Shown: positions 50,525-60,178, counted from the stretch's first letter. The stretch: 60,564 nt of DNA from Clostridiales bacterium (GCA_015069485.1 SVIM01000007.1:1-60564); one strand, 5' to 3'. Made by a program: numbers and translations. The notes: a model not told the origin generated them from the letters alone.

Positions 50525-53518
50525 ATGATTAAAAAATTAAAGCTTACTTCTAAAATATTATCAAATATATTCGTGTTGCTTTTCGGCGTCGTTTTTACGG
50601 GCGGAATTATCGCAGACGAAAACGCAACGCAAATTAACCAAGCGTTAAACGAAAAGGTTCACGAAACCGTTAAAGTAGATACGGAAGGGCAGGACCTTGA
50701 ATGGTATAAATCCGACTTTGCTTCTATTGCAGAGGTAAAAGAATATACCGAGCTTTTAAGTGAAGAGGTTGTAGGTAGCGGTTCGGTTTTACTTAAAAAC
50801 GACGACGCTCTTCCCTTAGATAAAAATTCTAAAGTAAATTTATACAGCGTCAGCTCGGTTGATTTAGTTTATGCAGGCACAGGCTCAAGCGGTACTAACA
50901 CCTCCGCATCAGTAAAGCTTGACGAAGCGCTTACTGACGCAGGCTTGGAAATTAATAGGGAATTATGGAACTGGTATTCAAGCCACGTAAATACCTACGG
51001 CCGTGGCGCTTCAGGCGGAACGGTAGGTCAAACCTTTGCCGTGCGTGACGCTAACTGGTCGCAAATAGGTACGGATGCTAAAAATTCTTCTGCAGACGCG
51101 GCAATTTTCGTTCTTGCCCGTAACGGTGGCGAAGGTGCCGACTTAACCGTTCGTGGCGGTTCTTCATCCGATATGTCTAACGGCAACTATCTGGAATTAT
51201 CTCCCAACGAAAAAAGCGTTTTGGCTAATCTTAAAACGCTAAAGGATAACGGTACGATAGGTAAAATCATTGTATTAATGAACTCTGCAAACCAAGTTCA
51301 ATGCGATTTTATGGACGACGACACCTACGGTATAGACGCTTTATTATGGATAGGCGACGTTGGTACTACGGGTATAAGGGCGGTTGCCGATATTCTCGTG
51401 GGGGAAGTTAACCCTTCAGGTAGGCTTTCCGATACGTTCTGGAAAAAGCATTACTATAACCCCGTGCTTGCAAACTTCGGCGCGTATAGCTACACGGGCT
51501 CTCTTTCAAGCCACGGTAACACCAACTCCTACGTAGTATATCAAGAAGGCGTTTATATGGGCTACCGCTACACGGAAACCCGTTACGAAGACGTCGTTTT
51601 AGGCACGGCTAATGCAGGCGAATTTAATTACGAGGAAGTCGTTTCCTATCCCTTCGGCTACGGCTTGTCTTATACGCAGTTCGACTATTCTAAATTTAGC
51701 GTAAAGGAAGTAAGGGATGCAGAAGGTAAAAAATACGAGGTTTCGGTAACCGTAACCAATAGTGGCGAAGTTGCGGGCAAAGAAGCCGTACAAATTTACT
51801 TACAAAGACCTTACACCGATTACGATATAGAAAATTATATCGAAAAGCCCGCAGTAGAATTAGTGGCTTTCGATAAAACCAAAATGCTTGAAGCAGGAGA
51901 ATCGCAAACTCTTACCATAACCGTTGACGAAAAATATTTCGCAGCATACGACGCGTGGGGCGAAGGCACTTACGTTTTAGAAAAAGGTGATTACTATTTA
52001 ACCGTTGGCTACGACGCGCACTCTGCAATTAATAATATACTTGCAACAAAGGGCTACGATACTTCTAACGGTATGACTGATTTTGGCTCTGAAAGCTTAG
52101 TTCAAAAAATAGAAATTGCTCAATTTGATGCCGAAACTTATTCCTACGCAGTAACGGGCGAAAAAATCGTTAACCAATTTGATAACACCGACCTTAACAG
52201 ATATTCCGGCAAGGGCGATAACCACGTTGATTATATCTCCCGTAATAACTGGGAAGGAACGGTAAAGCTCGGTTTAAGCGAAACTCACTCAAATTTAAAC
52301 AACCAAGTTAAAATAACTGTAACCGACCAAATGAAGCAAGACGTTGCTGCGCCCGTTCCTCAGCCCGACGATATCGAATATCCCACCTACGGTGCCGATA
52401 ACGGCTTGTCTTTAGCTACCTTGCGTGCTTATGAAGACGGCACTCCCGTAGAATTTGACAACGAAATGTGGGATTTATTGTTGGATCAATTAACTTGGCA
52501 ACAAACCGTTGAATTATGCTCTAACGGCTTTAGAATGACTTACGGCGTTGACGGCGTTATCAACAAGCCTCAAACTATCGACCACAACGGCGCAACCGGC
52601 CCCGTGCAGGCGTATAACGATAATTCACAGGTAAATAATGACCGTTTCTCTTTAAAATACGACGACCCTGACAAAGCGCAAAAGCCTTGCTTATATCCTT
52701 GTAACGGACTTTTGGCTTCTACCTTCGACAAAGAGTTAATTAAAGAATTAGGCAAAGCAATGGGAGAAGACTGCTTATGGGCAGGCTATTCGGGCATTTA
52801 CGGTCCCGGCTTAAACACCCACAGAAGCGTTTACGGTGGCCGTACCTTTGAATATTATAGCGAAGATCCCATTTTAACCGGCTTTATTGCCGCAGCCGAA
52901 ACTCAAGGCTATGCTGAAAAGGGCGTTTACGTATATCTTAAGCATTGCGTATTAAACGACCAAGAAAAGAACAGAGAAGGCTTGTGTACTTGGGCTAACG
53001 AGCAAAGCATCCGCGAAATTTATTTAAGAGCGTTCCAAATTGCCATTGAAGACGGCGGTGCTGATTGCGTTATGACGGCTTTCAACCGTTTAGGCGTTGT
53101 TTGGTCAGGTCACCAAGGCTTCTGCAAAACTGTATTGCGCGGAGAATTCGGTATGACGGGCTTTGCCGTGTCCGACTGGTATCAAAGCAGTTATATGACC
53201 CTTGCAGGCGGTATTCTTAACGGCAACGATTTGCCCGATGCAGATAGAATAAGCTCGAACGAGTTAAACGCTTATAAAGAAGGCTACGGCGAGCTTGCTT
53301 GGGCAATGCGCGACGCTGCTCATAGAATTCTTTATACGGTAGCGCAAAGTAACGCTATGAACGATATTTCTGCCGGCGATATTATGGTTAAGCTTACGCC
53401 TACTTGGAAAAAGGTATTAAGCGCAGTCGAGGTTGCTACAGGCATAGCTTGTGCAGTAAGCGTAACCGCTTGCATTGCGCTTTACTTAATCGACTATTTA
53501 AAGAATAAAAATAAGTAA
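50525..53518 (+). CDS. Domain-permuted GH3 glycosidase anchored at both ends
   Basis: 997 residues. The usual GH3 order is reversed: the GH3 C-terminal sandwich domain comes first (about 70-375, beginning GSGSVLLKNDDALPL), then a fibronectin-III-like domain (about 385-515), and the catalytic TIM barrel comes last (about 640-950), with nucleophile Asp884 in FAVSDWY. Such permuted enzymes are known from Ruminococcus albus and Butyrivibrio. A hydrophobic helix near 10-32 and another near 966-988 would hold both ends in the membrane with the enzyme outside. Probable beta-glucosidase or beta-xylosidase on plant oligosaccharides; specificity is not decidable. GGGGG ribosome site, 11 bases after the preceding gene. 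Confidence 0.88.
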   Translation: MIKKLKLTSKILSNIFVLLFGVVFTGGIIADENATQINQALNEKVHETVKVDTEGQDLEWYKSDFASIAEVKEYTELLSEEVVGSGSVLLKNDDALPLDKNSKVNLYSVSSVDLVYAGTGSSGTNTSASVKLDEALTDAGLEINRELWNWYSSHVNTYGRGASGGTVGQTFAVRDANWSQIGTDAKNSSADAAIFVLARNGGEGADLTVRGGSSSDMSNGNYLELSPNEKSVLANLKTLKDNGTIGKIIVLMNSANQVQCDFMDDDTYGIDALLWIGDVGTTGIRAVADILVGEVNPSGRLSDTFWKKHYYNPVLANFGAYSYTGSLSSHGNTNSYVVYQEGVYMGYRYTETRYEDVVLGTANAGEFNYEEVVSYPFGYGLSYTQFDYSKFSVKEVRDAEGKKYEVSVTVTNSGEVAGKEAVQIYLQRPYTDYDIENYIEKPAVELVAFDKTKMLEAGESQTLTITVDEKYFAAYDAWGEGTYVLEKGDYYLTVGYDAHSAINNILATKGYDTSNGMTDFGSESLVQKIEIAQFDAETYSYAVTGEKIVNQFDNTDLNRYSGKGDNHVDYISRNNWEGTVKLGLSETHSNLNNQVKITVTDQMKQDVAAPVPQPDDIEYPTYGADNGLSLATLRAYEDGTPVEFDNEMWDLLLDQLTWQQTVELCSNGFRMTYGVDGVINKPQTIDHNGATGPVQAYNDNSQVNNDRFSLKYDDPDKAQKPCLYPCNGLLASTFDKELIKELGKAMGEDCLWAGYSGIYGPGLNTHRSVYGGRTFEYYSEDPILTGFIAAAETQGYAEKGVYVYLKHCVLNDQEKNREGLCTWANEQSIREIYLRAFQIAIEDGGADCVMTAFNRLGVVWSGHQGFCKTVLRGEFGMTGFAVSDWYQSSYMTLAGGILNGNDLPDADRISSNELNAYKEGYGELAWAMRDAAHRILYTVAQSNAMNDISAGDIMVKLTPTWKKVLSAVEVATGIACAVSVTACIALYLIDYLKNKNK

Positions 53519-53597
53519 TTAAACCCTTAACCTAAAAAATAAAAGCGCACCCTAAAGGCGTTCCTTATAAGGGATTAAAATTGAATAATTTATAAAA

Positions 53598-53630
53598 AAA
53601 GGACTAACGAATTTTCGTTGGTCCTTTATA
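53598..53630 (+). terminator. Terminator of the GH3 operon
   Basis: Stem AAAGGACTAACGA/TCGTTGGTCCTTT with two G:U pairs (53598-53627), T-rich on both sides; may serve both strands. Confidence 0.75.
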
Positions 53631-53690
53631 TTTAAAATCACTTATAGAGGCTTTTCACGCGAAAAAGCATGTTTTCTAAAATAGGATTTC

Positions 53691-54020
53691 TTAAAAAATC
53701 CCACCATTATATTTAATCATAGCATAGAAACTGATTGTTATTCCTACAACTATGCCTGCAATCAGTTCAATAATTCCTATAATTACAAGAGTATCAATTT
53801 GCGTTTGTTCATATATAAAGAACAAGATACCGTATATAACGAGCGCAATACCAATAATCAGCGTTCCAAGTCCTACGAGCTTGCCAAACGGTTTTCTGTT
53901 TTCCTCTGTTACTCTATGTCTATGATACGAATGGAGAGTGGAAATATTCCCTGTCATATTAAGGATGCTTAGTATAGAAACCAATATACCAATACCTACG
54001 GTAGTTATAAATGCTGTCAT
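53691..54020 (-). CDS. DUF3784-like small membrane protein
   Basis: 109 residues from the ATG at 54018-54020, preceded by AAGGAGA; the frame extends 8 codons further without support. Three membrane helices (about 5-25, 45-68, 77-100) and the loop SLHSYHRHRVTEENRKPFGK, which is the DUF3784 hallmark. Function unknown. Codon choice looks less typical of the region (more CCT, AGC and CTT-poor), and it sits beside a duplicated tRNA end, so acquisition by transfer is possible. Confidence 0.72.
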   Translation of the reverse strand: MTAFITTVGIGILVSILSILNMTGNISTLHSYHRHRVTEENRKPFGKLVGLGTLIIGIALVIYGILFFIYEQTQIDTLVIIGIIELIAGIVVGITISFYAMIKYNGGIF

Positions 54021-54197
54021 AGTGTTCTCCTTTAAATAGAGCAATATGGTCCAAAAAATATCTGAAGCTAAGGGTGTATCTCATGGTGATTATATTCTCA
54101 TATGTATTATTTTCTACAACTTTTCTTATAAATTATACATTTGTAAAATAATTTTATCATATTTTTACGAATATTTCAACTGCTTTTATATGCGCCA
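54021..54197. other. Intergenic stretch without a gene
   Basis: AT-rich promoter side of the DUF3784-like gene. The plus-strand frame that crosses it runs through tRNA-derived sequence and is not credible. Confidence 0.4.
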
Positions 54198-54227
54198 GCT
54201 TTCATTTTTGGAGCAGGTGACGGGAGT
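54198..54227. repeat. 30-bp duplicate of the tRNA-Gly 3' end
   Basis: Identical over 30 bases to 54403-54432, which covers 11 bases downstream of tRNA-Gly, the CCA, discriminator, 3' acceptor strand and part of the T arm. The rest of the tRNA is absent here. The layout is that of an attachment-site pair 205 bp apart. Confidence 0.85.
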
Positions 54228-54373
54228 AGCGCCTTTGGCGTCGCGCCCCGGTAAACAGTATACAATACTGTTTAGTTTGCTAACGAGCAAATCATAACCA
54301 AGCAACCGCAAGCAAACCGTTTGCTCCCGCAAACGCCTCCACCCTCGACTCTCGTCAAAAAGCATTTAACCAC

Positions 54374-54406
54374 CAAAAAATAAGCGCACCCTGTGTGGGT
54401 GCGCTT
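54374..54406 (-). terminator. Terminator of tRNA-Gly
   Basis: Perfect stem AAGCGCACCC/GGGTGCGCTT (54382-54406) followed by ATTTTTTG on the minus strand, 8 bases after the tRNA. Confidence 0.9.
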
Positions 54407-54413
54407 TCATTTT

Positions 54414-54488
54414 TGGAGCAGGTGACGGGAGTCGAACCCGCCCAAATCAGCTTGGGAAGCTGACGCCATACCGATAGGCGACACCTGC
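54414..54488 (-). tRNA. tRNA-Gly(CCC)
   Basis: Minus-strand cloverleaf: acceptor GCAGGTG/CACCTGC, D arm built on CGCC/GGCG, anticodon stem TCAGC/GCTGA with loop TTCCCAA (anticodon CCC), T loop TTCGACT, discriminator T and encoded CCA (54414-54416). It reads GGG codons. The D arm is a little unusual (TCGCC where TAG.. is usual). Its 3' end is duplicated at 54198-54227. Confidence 0.9.
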
Positions 54489-54674
54489 ATTTTTCTATAT
54501 TAATATATCACAAAAATTAAAAAAAATAAAGCGTAAATTTATAAAATTTAAAACTTTATCAATTCAGATAATAAAAAAGTAGTTAATTATAAATATTATT
54601 TTTATCATTAACTTGATTATTTTGTTTATAAATGTTAAAATAAAAATATAATTACGTATTTTATAGGTATAAAT

Positions 54675-56204
54675 ATGTTTAATAAAAAGATATGCTTTTT
54701 TATGGCAGCTTTGTTTGCTGTGCCTACATTTTTATTTTCTGCGTGTGCGCAACCCCCTAAGAGTATTGATAGCGCATACTTCAACGATAATGGGGAGTTA
54801 ATTATTAAATATTCTGATAACACAACAGAAAATTTAGGCATTGTAAATGGTAATGAAGAAAATTCTCCAGTTTCTTGCACTCATAATTATGGTCAATGGC
54901 AAACAATATTAGCCCCTACCTGCGAATCAATAGGTTACGATACTTGCACTTGTAATAGCTGTGGAGATAAACAATACCGTTTTACTGAGGCAACCGGTCA
55001 CCTATACGGCAATCCAATTGATTTAATTAATAACAGCGAAAAGCATATCGCATATAAAGTTTGTTCAAAATGCGAAGATACCTATGTAGAGGAATACGAA
55101 GTTGATAGCTTAGATTACGAAAACATTTACTATGGGGTAGAAGACGGCAATGGCGATATTAATCCCTTCCAGTATATGGATATACATGTTCCTGAAGGAT
55201 TAGAAGAAGAGGAAAACGTTCCCGTTGTCGTAACTATTCACGGTGGAAATTGGTCACATTATTATGATGAAGCAGGCAATCCTATAAAGGAGTGGAACGT
55301 AAATAAGTCTGCGTATAATTACGTTACTGATTTTATAGTAAACTCCCAAGACGATTCTACTTTGTCTGGCTGTAATTTTGTTCACGTTACCATAAATTAT
55401 AGGCCGTTATATTGTATGGTTGAAAATCCTTATGGGTATGCGCAATATACTTATATGAACGGTCGCTCGGGATATGCTCAAAATTATACCGATATGCTTG
55501 AAGATATTGGCTTAGCTATAGACTATTTAACAAACAATGCAGACCAATATCATATAAATCCCGAAAAAATTGCGCTAATGGGCTATAGTGCCGGTGGGCA
55601 TTTAGCATTATTGTACGCCTATTCTAATCCTAAACAAATTAAATGCGTGGTAAGCGAGGCTGGGCCGACTCACTTTGTTAATTTTGATAATTTCGTGTAT
55701 CCGTTAGATAGCACTGTTGCGGCAATGGTGGGTGTCGAATTTAGGGGCGCTGATTATATATACGACCCTACTAACGTATATAATCCTAATCTCGACAGAG
55801 ACGTGGCAGACGTAGAAGAATTGAAAAAAGCGTCGCCTCTTTGGGTAGCAAACAATTTTGATTTTTCACAGCAGATAAAGCCAGCTGAAGAAAGAATATC
55901 GTTGCCTTATACTATTCTTGCTTATGGTGGAGGGGATGTAGACGGAAACGGATATATAGATGTTAATACGAGTGATGGCGCAATACCATTTATTCAATGT
56001 AAAGAAATGTATACCGAATTAACGGATAAAAACAGCACCTGCTTCGAGCTTATCAACGTTCACCATAATTCTTACGGAAGTAATAAGCTTATTTATCCCG
56101 CTTCAGAAAACGAGTTATCTAAATCGTATTACTATGGAAAAGATGACGGAAACGGAAACAAGATACCCGGCTTACAGCAGCTTTTAATCGAGCATTTAAG
56201 TTAA
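54675..56204 (+). CDS. Alpha/beta-hydrolase esterase lipoprotein
   Basis: 509 residues. Signal peptide with lipobox FSAC (Cys near residue 24). Residues about 68-140 hold a Cys/His module (CTHNYGQW ... CESIGYDTCTCNSCGDKQ ... ATGHLYG ... CSKC) found in many Firmicute surface proteins and likely zinc-binding. The C-terminal catalytic domain (about 160-505) shows oxyanion loop HGGNW, nucleophile Ser305 in GYSAGGH, and a late Asp/His pair. It resembles BD-FAE-type carbohydrate esterases that remove acetyl or feruloyl groups, fitting the GH3 enzyme nearby. Weak ribosome site (ATAGGTA). Confidence 0.85.
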   Translation: MFNKKICFFMAALFAVPTFLFSACAQPPKSIDSAYFNDNGELIIKYSDNTTENLGIVNGNEENSPVSCTHNYGQWQTILAPTCESIGYDTCTCNSCGDKQYRFTEATGHLYGNPIDLINNSEKHIAYKVCSKCEDTYVEEYEVDSLDYENIYYGVEDGNGDINPFQYMDIHVPEGLEEEENVPVVVTIHGGNWSHYYDEAGNPIKEWNVNKSAYNYVTDFIVNSQDDSTLSGCNFVHVTINYRPLYCMVENPYGYAQYTYMNGRSGYAQNYTDMLEDIGLAIDYLTNNADQYHINPEKIALMGYSAGGHLALLYAYSNPKQIKCVVSEAGPTHFVNFDNFVYPLDSTVAAMVGVEFRGADYIYDPTNVYNPNLDRDVADVEELKKASPLWVANNFDFSQQIKPAEERISLPYTILAYGGGDVDGNGYIDVNTSDGAIPFIQCKEMYTELTDKNSTCFELINVHHNSYGSNKLIYPASENELSKSYYYGKDDGNGNKIPGLQQLLIEHLS

Positions 56205-56268
56205 AGGTAGAGGCGGTGTTTTTTAGTGGCAACTAATTTTTATAATTCATAAATTTAAAAATTTTAAT

Positions 56269-56305
56269 AAGCGGAGCAGTATTAAAACTGCTCCGCTTAA
56301 CTTTT
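56269..56305 (+). terminator. Terminator of the esterase gene
   Basis: Perfect stem AAGCGGAGCAGT/ACTGCTCCGCTT (56269-56298) followed by AACTTTTT; may also serve the convergent minus-strand operon. Confidence 0.85.
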
Positions 56306-56320
56306 TATAACTATAAAATT

Positions 56321-56941
56321 CTATTGAATATCGTTCAAATATTCGACAAAATATTGCAAATTGCCTACTTTTTTGCCTGCAACGGTAAAAACGTAGGGTT
56401 GGTTTTTAAATTCTAACCTTTTGCTTAAAAATTCACAGCCGCAATCCGTATCCGTATTGATTTTTAAAATAGGTATATCGTTTTGCATTTTATATGCGCT
56501 TTCCTTTTCAGTCCATTTTAAAATAAAGTATTCAACCTTATTTACACCAAAAAGCCCGTTCAATTTTTCAAGCTGAAAATCGCTTAAAATTTTATTTGCA
56601 ACGCTCCAATTTTTAGGCTCTTTTATAATCTCTATGTCCACGCCTACGGGGCTAGTGGAAAGGGCAACGGCAACTGCGTTTTTACTGTGTGAAAGCGAAA
56701 AATAAAATCTGTCGCACAGCCATTTTCCACTTTCATTTTTTTTAAATTTTAGCGTGTTAAAATCTAAACCAAAGCTCTTTTTAACCGCTAATTCTAAAAG
56801 CTTCCAAGCGCTGTATTTTTCCCTTTTTACCTTGTCGCTTTTACAAGATAAAATTTCATTTCTTCGTTCAGTAGGATAAACGCCTTCAATATTTAGTTCT
56901 TCATAAATTTCCGCTAGGTAAACGTGCAAAATATCTTCCAT
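56321..56941 (-). CDS. Sfp-type 4'-phosphopantetheinyl transferase
   Basis: 206 residues. It would load phosphopantetheine from CoA onto acyl or peptidyl carrier proteins. Magnesium-site motif GVDIE (Asp102, Glu104) and the second signature WTEKESAYK (143-151, with Glu147 and Lys151) are present, as is FSLSHS near 81. The length is in the Sfp range (about 210-230) and longer than AcpS. No carrier-protein or NRPS/PKS gene is in the window. It is the last gene after potD, 50 bases downstream, with AAGG before the ATG. Confidence 0.88.
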   Translation of the reverse strand: MEDILHVYLAEIYEELNIEGVYPTERRNEILSCKSDKVKREKYSAWKLLELAVKKSFGLDFNTLKFKKNESGKWLCDRFYFSLSHSKNAVAVALSTSPVGVDIEIIKEPKNWSVANKILSDFQLEKLNGLFGVNKVEYFILKWTEKESAYKMQNDIPILKINTDTDCGCEFLSKRLEFKNQPYVFTVAGKKVGNLQYFVEYLNDIQ

Positions 56942-56955
56942 AAAAGCCTTAAAGA

Positions 56956-56982
56956 TTACGGCGACAAATTTTGTCGCCGTAA
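56956..56982. other. Hairpin between potD and the phosphopantetheinyl transferase gene
   Basis: Perfect 12-bp stem TTACGGCGACAA/TTGTCGCCGTAA with a 3-base loop. The T-run lies on the plus strand only, so on the minus strand it is more an intercistronic stabiliser than a terminator. Confidence 0.6.
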
Positions 56983-56991
56983 AAATTTTTT

Positions 56992-58587
56992 TTAATCAAC
57001 CTTTTTATAACCGGGTCTTACAAACGATTTAAAAATCGAATATCTAAATTTATAAATAACGATTATAAGCGTAATTGCAACTGCTGCGCCCACTACGCAA
57101 AGCACAATAACGGGATTGATATCTAACAAATCTTGACATCTTACGTTAATCCACATTTGGTTTATGCTAGAAATTTTGTCGCCAAAGTCCATCATGACAA
57201 CGCTTCTGTCAATAACCTCTTTAGGAGAATACTGTGCAAAAAGCTGTCTTCCACGGCTAATTTCTCCACCGAACAATACTTTATATTGCTCGCCGTCAAA
57301 ATCCCTAATTTCTTCATTTGCCCCCGTAATATCCAGCGACGAAGCATCAACAATCAAGCTATAGCCTTCCCCAAAGAAGTGGCTTAAATCGTATTCGTAC
57401 AGGCTTTCAACTTCTTCTTCCGATTCAAAATCAAAGCCGTAGTTCCAGTCCAAATATTCAAACATTAAGTCGCCGGCAATAGCAGAGGTATAACCGATAT
57501 AATACATATTTCTAACTGCGTTGTCGGGGCGGGATAAAAAGTTTACAAACGCTTCTGCGGCAATTTTCCTTTGCTCGTTTCCGTCAATGCCGTCTTTAAG
57601 CATAATCCAACCGTCAAACCATAAGTTAGTGCAGGCTTCGGGAACGGAGTACCAAAGCTCAACCCCGTCGGCTTCAGCTTCGTCTAAAATATATACAGCG
57701 TCGCCTGACCATTGAAAGTTTGCCGCAACCTTGCCCGTTACCATATCAGCCTTTCCGCTATCCGTTTCAAAGGAATACACGTTGTCTTTAATATCCTTTA
57801 AAATATCCTGCGCAAGCTGTATAACTTCGTCGCTCGTATCGTTCATAATAAGGCTTAACGATTCGTTGTCAAGGCCTTTTACATCATCTCCGTTCAAAAT
57901 GCCTAACGCTGCAAAATAAGCATCTCTAACGTTGTCCTTTACGGTAACCTTTCTATTGTAGTCAGGGTTAGTTAAAATATTCCAAGAGGCAACGTCTTCG
58001 GCGTCAACTATTTCGGGGTTATACGCAAAGCCCGTCGTTCCCCACATATAGCACGCCGCGTAATCTTGCCAGCCGTATTTATAAAATACGCTATCATCCG
58101 AGCAGTCTATATATTTTGATACGTTTTGCGCGTAATAATTTCCTTCTACGCTACTGTCCTTAAAGATTTGCGAAAATTTTTCAACCTTATTTTCGGCAAT
58201 AAGCTTCATTATCATATAGTCGGAGGGGCAAACTAAATCGTAAACGTCGCCCAAATTAAGGCGGTTATACAAATCCTCGTTAGTGCCGAAGGTAGAATAT
58301 TCAACGCTTACGTTAAAGCCAAAATCCTGCGCGTTAAACCACTCTACGTAATCGTCTATCAAAGCGTTTTCACCAAACACTCCGCCAAGCTCTTGGTTAT
58401 AAGGATTATCGATATCGATAAGCTCTTCCTCGTCCCAACCGCCAAGGTCAATGTATTCTTCCCAGTTGGCAACTCTCAAAACTACCGTATCTTCGTTTTC
58501 GGTCGTACTGCACGCAGTAAGAGAAAGAGGCGCGCACAACAAAACGCTTGCAACTGCAACGGAAAAAATCCTATTTAGTTTTTTCAT
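56992..58587 (-). CDS. potD: PotD-like polyamine-binding lipoprotein with C-terminal membrane helix
   Basis: 531 residues, against about 350 for typical PotD. Signal peptide and lipobox LTAC (Cys26); mature protein starts with the family strand LRVANWEEYID. The type II periplasmic-binding fold runs to about residue 400 with insertions, and near residue 490-512 there is a membrane helix followed by a basic tail (KFRYSIFKSF). The protein would be held both by lipid and helix. It delivers spermidine/putrescine to PotBC. Its start overlaps the potC stop (ATGA). Confidence 0.87.
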   Translation of the reverse strand: MKKLNRIFSVAVASVLLCAPLSLTACSTTENEDTVVLRVANWEEYIDLGGWDEEELIDIDNPYNQELGGVFGENALIDDYVEWFNAQDFGFNVSVEYSTFGTNEDLYNRLNLGDVYDLVCPSDYMIMKLIAENKVEKFSQIFKDSSVEGNYYAQNVSKYIDCSDDSVFYKYGWQDYAACYMWGTTGFAYNPEIVDAEDVASWNILTNPDYNRKVTVKDNVRDAYFAALGILNGDDVKGLDNESLSLIMNDTSDEVIQLAQDILKDIKDNVYSFETDSGKADMVTGKVAANFQWSGDAVYILDEAEADGVELWYSVPEACTNLWFDGWIMLKDGIDGNEQRKIAAEAFVNFLSRPDNAVRNMYYIGYTSAIAGDLMFEYLDWNYGFDFESEEEVESLYEYDLSHFFGEGYSLIVDASSLDITGANEEIRDFDGEQYKVLFGGEISRGRQLFAQYSPKEVIDRSVVMMDFGDKISSINQMWINVRCQDLLDINPVIVLCVVGAAVAITLIIVIYKFRYSIFKSFVRPGYKKVD

Positions 58588-59384
58588 TGATTCGCCTCCT
58601 TGCGTTTAGAGGGTATAACGTTCATTGCAACTACCACTAAAATAACGATAACGAATATAACCGTAGAAAGAGCCCAAAGCGCCGTTTTAACTTCAGTTTG
58701 GCTACCCTTGGTGGCGTTTACTACGTAGGTGCTAATCGTATCGAATGTAGAAGGCTTAGTGTAGGTGGTAATAAAATAGTCGTCAAGCGATAAGGTAACA
58801 GCCAGCATAAAACCGGAAAGTATGCCCGAAAGAAGCTGGGGAATTACAACCTTAAATAAAGCTTGCGTGGGCGTTGCGCCTAAGTCTAACGCCGCTTCGT
58901 ACAAATTGTTGTCCATTTGCTTTAATTTAGGCAAAATAGATAAATAAACGAAGGGAGTGCAAAGGGTAACGTGGCCGATAATAAGCGGTATATAGGTATC
59001 TTTATCAAGCCCTAAAAATACTATTAAAAGAACGCAAAGGGAAAAGCCCGTTACGACGTCTGCGTTAACAACGGGTATTTGATTAGCTCCGTTAATAATC
59101 GTTTTAGGTATTCTTTTTGAATAAAACGCGCCAATTGCGCCCAAAGTTCCTAAAATGGTAGAAATTATTGCAGAAGCAACTGCGAGTGCCACCGTTCCAA
59201 AAATCATATTTCTTAAATCTTCGTTGCCAAACAAATTTAAGTAATTGTCAAAGGAAAGCGAGCCAACGCTTCCGCCTACCATTGTAGCGTCGGTAAAAGA
59301 ATAAAACGCCAAAATTAAAATAGGAACGTAAATAAATGCTAAAACAAGCCAAAGCCAAAGCAAGGGCAAAATCTTTTTTATCAT
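58584..59384 (-). CDS. potC: Spermidine/putrescine ABC transporter permease PotC
   Basis: 266-residue membrane permease with six helices and the EAA loop EAALDLGATPTQALFKVVIPQL (split here as EAALDLGATP and FKVVIPQL) that couples to the ATPase. It forms the channel with PotB. Overlaps potB by ATGA at 59381-59384 and potD by ATGA at 58584-58587. Confidence 0.92.
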   Translation of the reverse strand: MIKKILPLLWLWLVLAFIYVPILILAFYSFTDATMVGGSVGSLSFDNYLNLFGNEDLRNMIFGTVALAVASAIISTILGTLGAIGAFYSKRIPKTIINGANQIPVVNADVVTGFSLCVLLIVFLGLDKDTYIPLIIGHVTLCTPFVYLSILPKLKQMDNNLYEAALDLGATPTQALFKVVIPQLLSGILSGFMLAVTLSLDDYFITTYTKPSTFDTISTYVVNATKGSQTEVKTALWALSTVIFVIVILVVVAMNVIPSKRKEANQ

Positions 59385-60178
59385 AATATCGTCCCCCTGT
59401 TTGAAGAATCGTCGTCGCTAAAACGGTTGGTTATAAGCGTAACTATAAAAATAATTATTAGAAGCACTAACGAAATCATTGAACCGCCGTGCCAATCGTA
59501 TGCAGCGAAATAGCTTCCTATAAGGCTACCCATAATATAGGTGCTATTATATAGCATATCTAATACGACGTAGTTTGTCATAGAGGGCAAAAGCACCATA
59601 GTAACGCCGGAGATTATTCCGGGTACGGAAAGAGGAAGGGTAACCTGTAAAAATACCCTAGCCTTTGTTGCGCCCAAGTCAGAAGCCGCTTCTAAAAGAT
59701 TATTGTCCAGCTTTGCAAGCGAATTGTAAAGTGGCAAAATCATAAAGGGCAAAAAGTCGTAGCTCATACCGATTATGGTATTTAAAAAGGGGAAAGCCGA
59801 AAGGTTACCTTCAATAACCGCTAAAATTTCCTTTAAAGCGGTAACGCGCAAGGTAAAGTTAATCCACATCGGCATAATAAAAAGCATTAATAAAACGTGC
59901 TTCTTTTTAAAAGGTCCACGCGCTAAAATATAAGCGGTGGGGTAGGCAATTAAAAGGCATACCGCCGTAGTAACTATCGAAACGGTAAAGCTATATACCA
60001 AAGTGCCTAAGGTGTTGGTGCTTGTAAAAAAGGCGATAAAATTATCGAAGGATATTTCGCCCTGTCCGTTTGTAAAAGCGTAATAAATAATAACCAAAAG
60101 CGGAGCAATTACAAACAAAATTAAAAACACCGAGTAGGGAATACACAAGTGCTTTCTGTTAAATTTTAACGCTTTCAT
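59381..60178 (-). CDS. potB: Spermidine/putrescine ABC transporter permease PotB
   Basis: 265-residue permease with six membrane helices, the EAA-loop segment EAASDLGATKARVF and then LPLSVPGI, and the motif TLRVTALKEIL in the outward half. Partner of PotC. Its ATG overlaps the potA stop (ATGA at 60175-60178), so the pot genes are translationally coupled. Confidence 0.92.
   Translation of the reverse strand: MKALKFNRKHLCIPYSVFLILFVIAPLLVIIYYAFTNGQGEISFDNFIAFFTSTNTLGTLVYSFTVSIVTTAVCLLIAYPTAYILARGPFKKKHVLLMLFIMPMWINFTLRVTALKEILAVIEGNLSAFPFLNTIIGMSYDFLPFMILPLYNSLAKLDNNLLEAASDLGATKARVFLQVTLPLSVPGIISGVTMVLLPSMTNYVVLDMLYNSTYIMGSLIGSYFAAYDWHGGSMISLVLLIIIFIVTLITNRFSDDDSSNRGTIL

Noticed and set aside
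54046-54297. 83-residue plus-strand frame
   Set aside because: Runs through duplicated tRNA sequence and lacks a ribosome site or motif.
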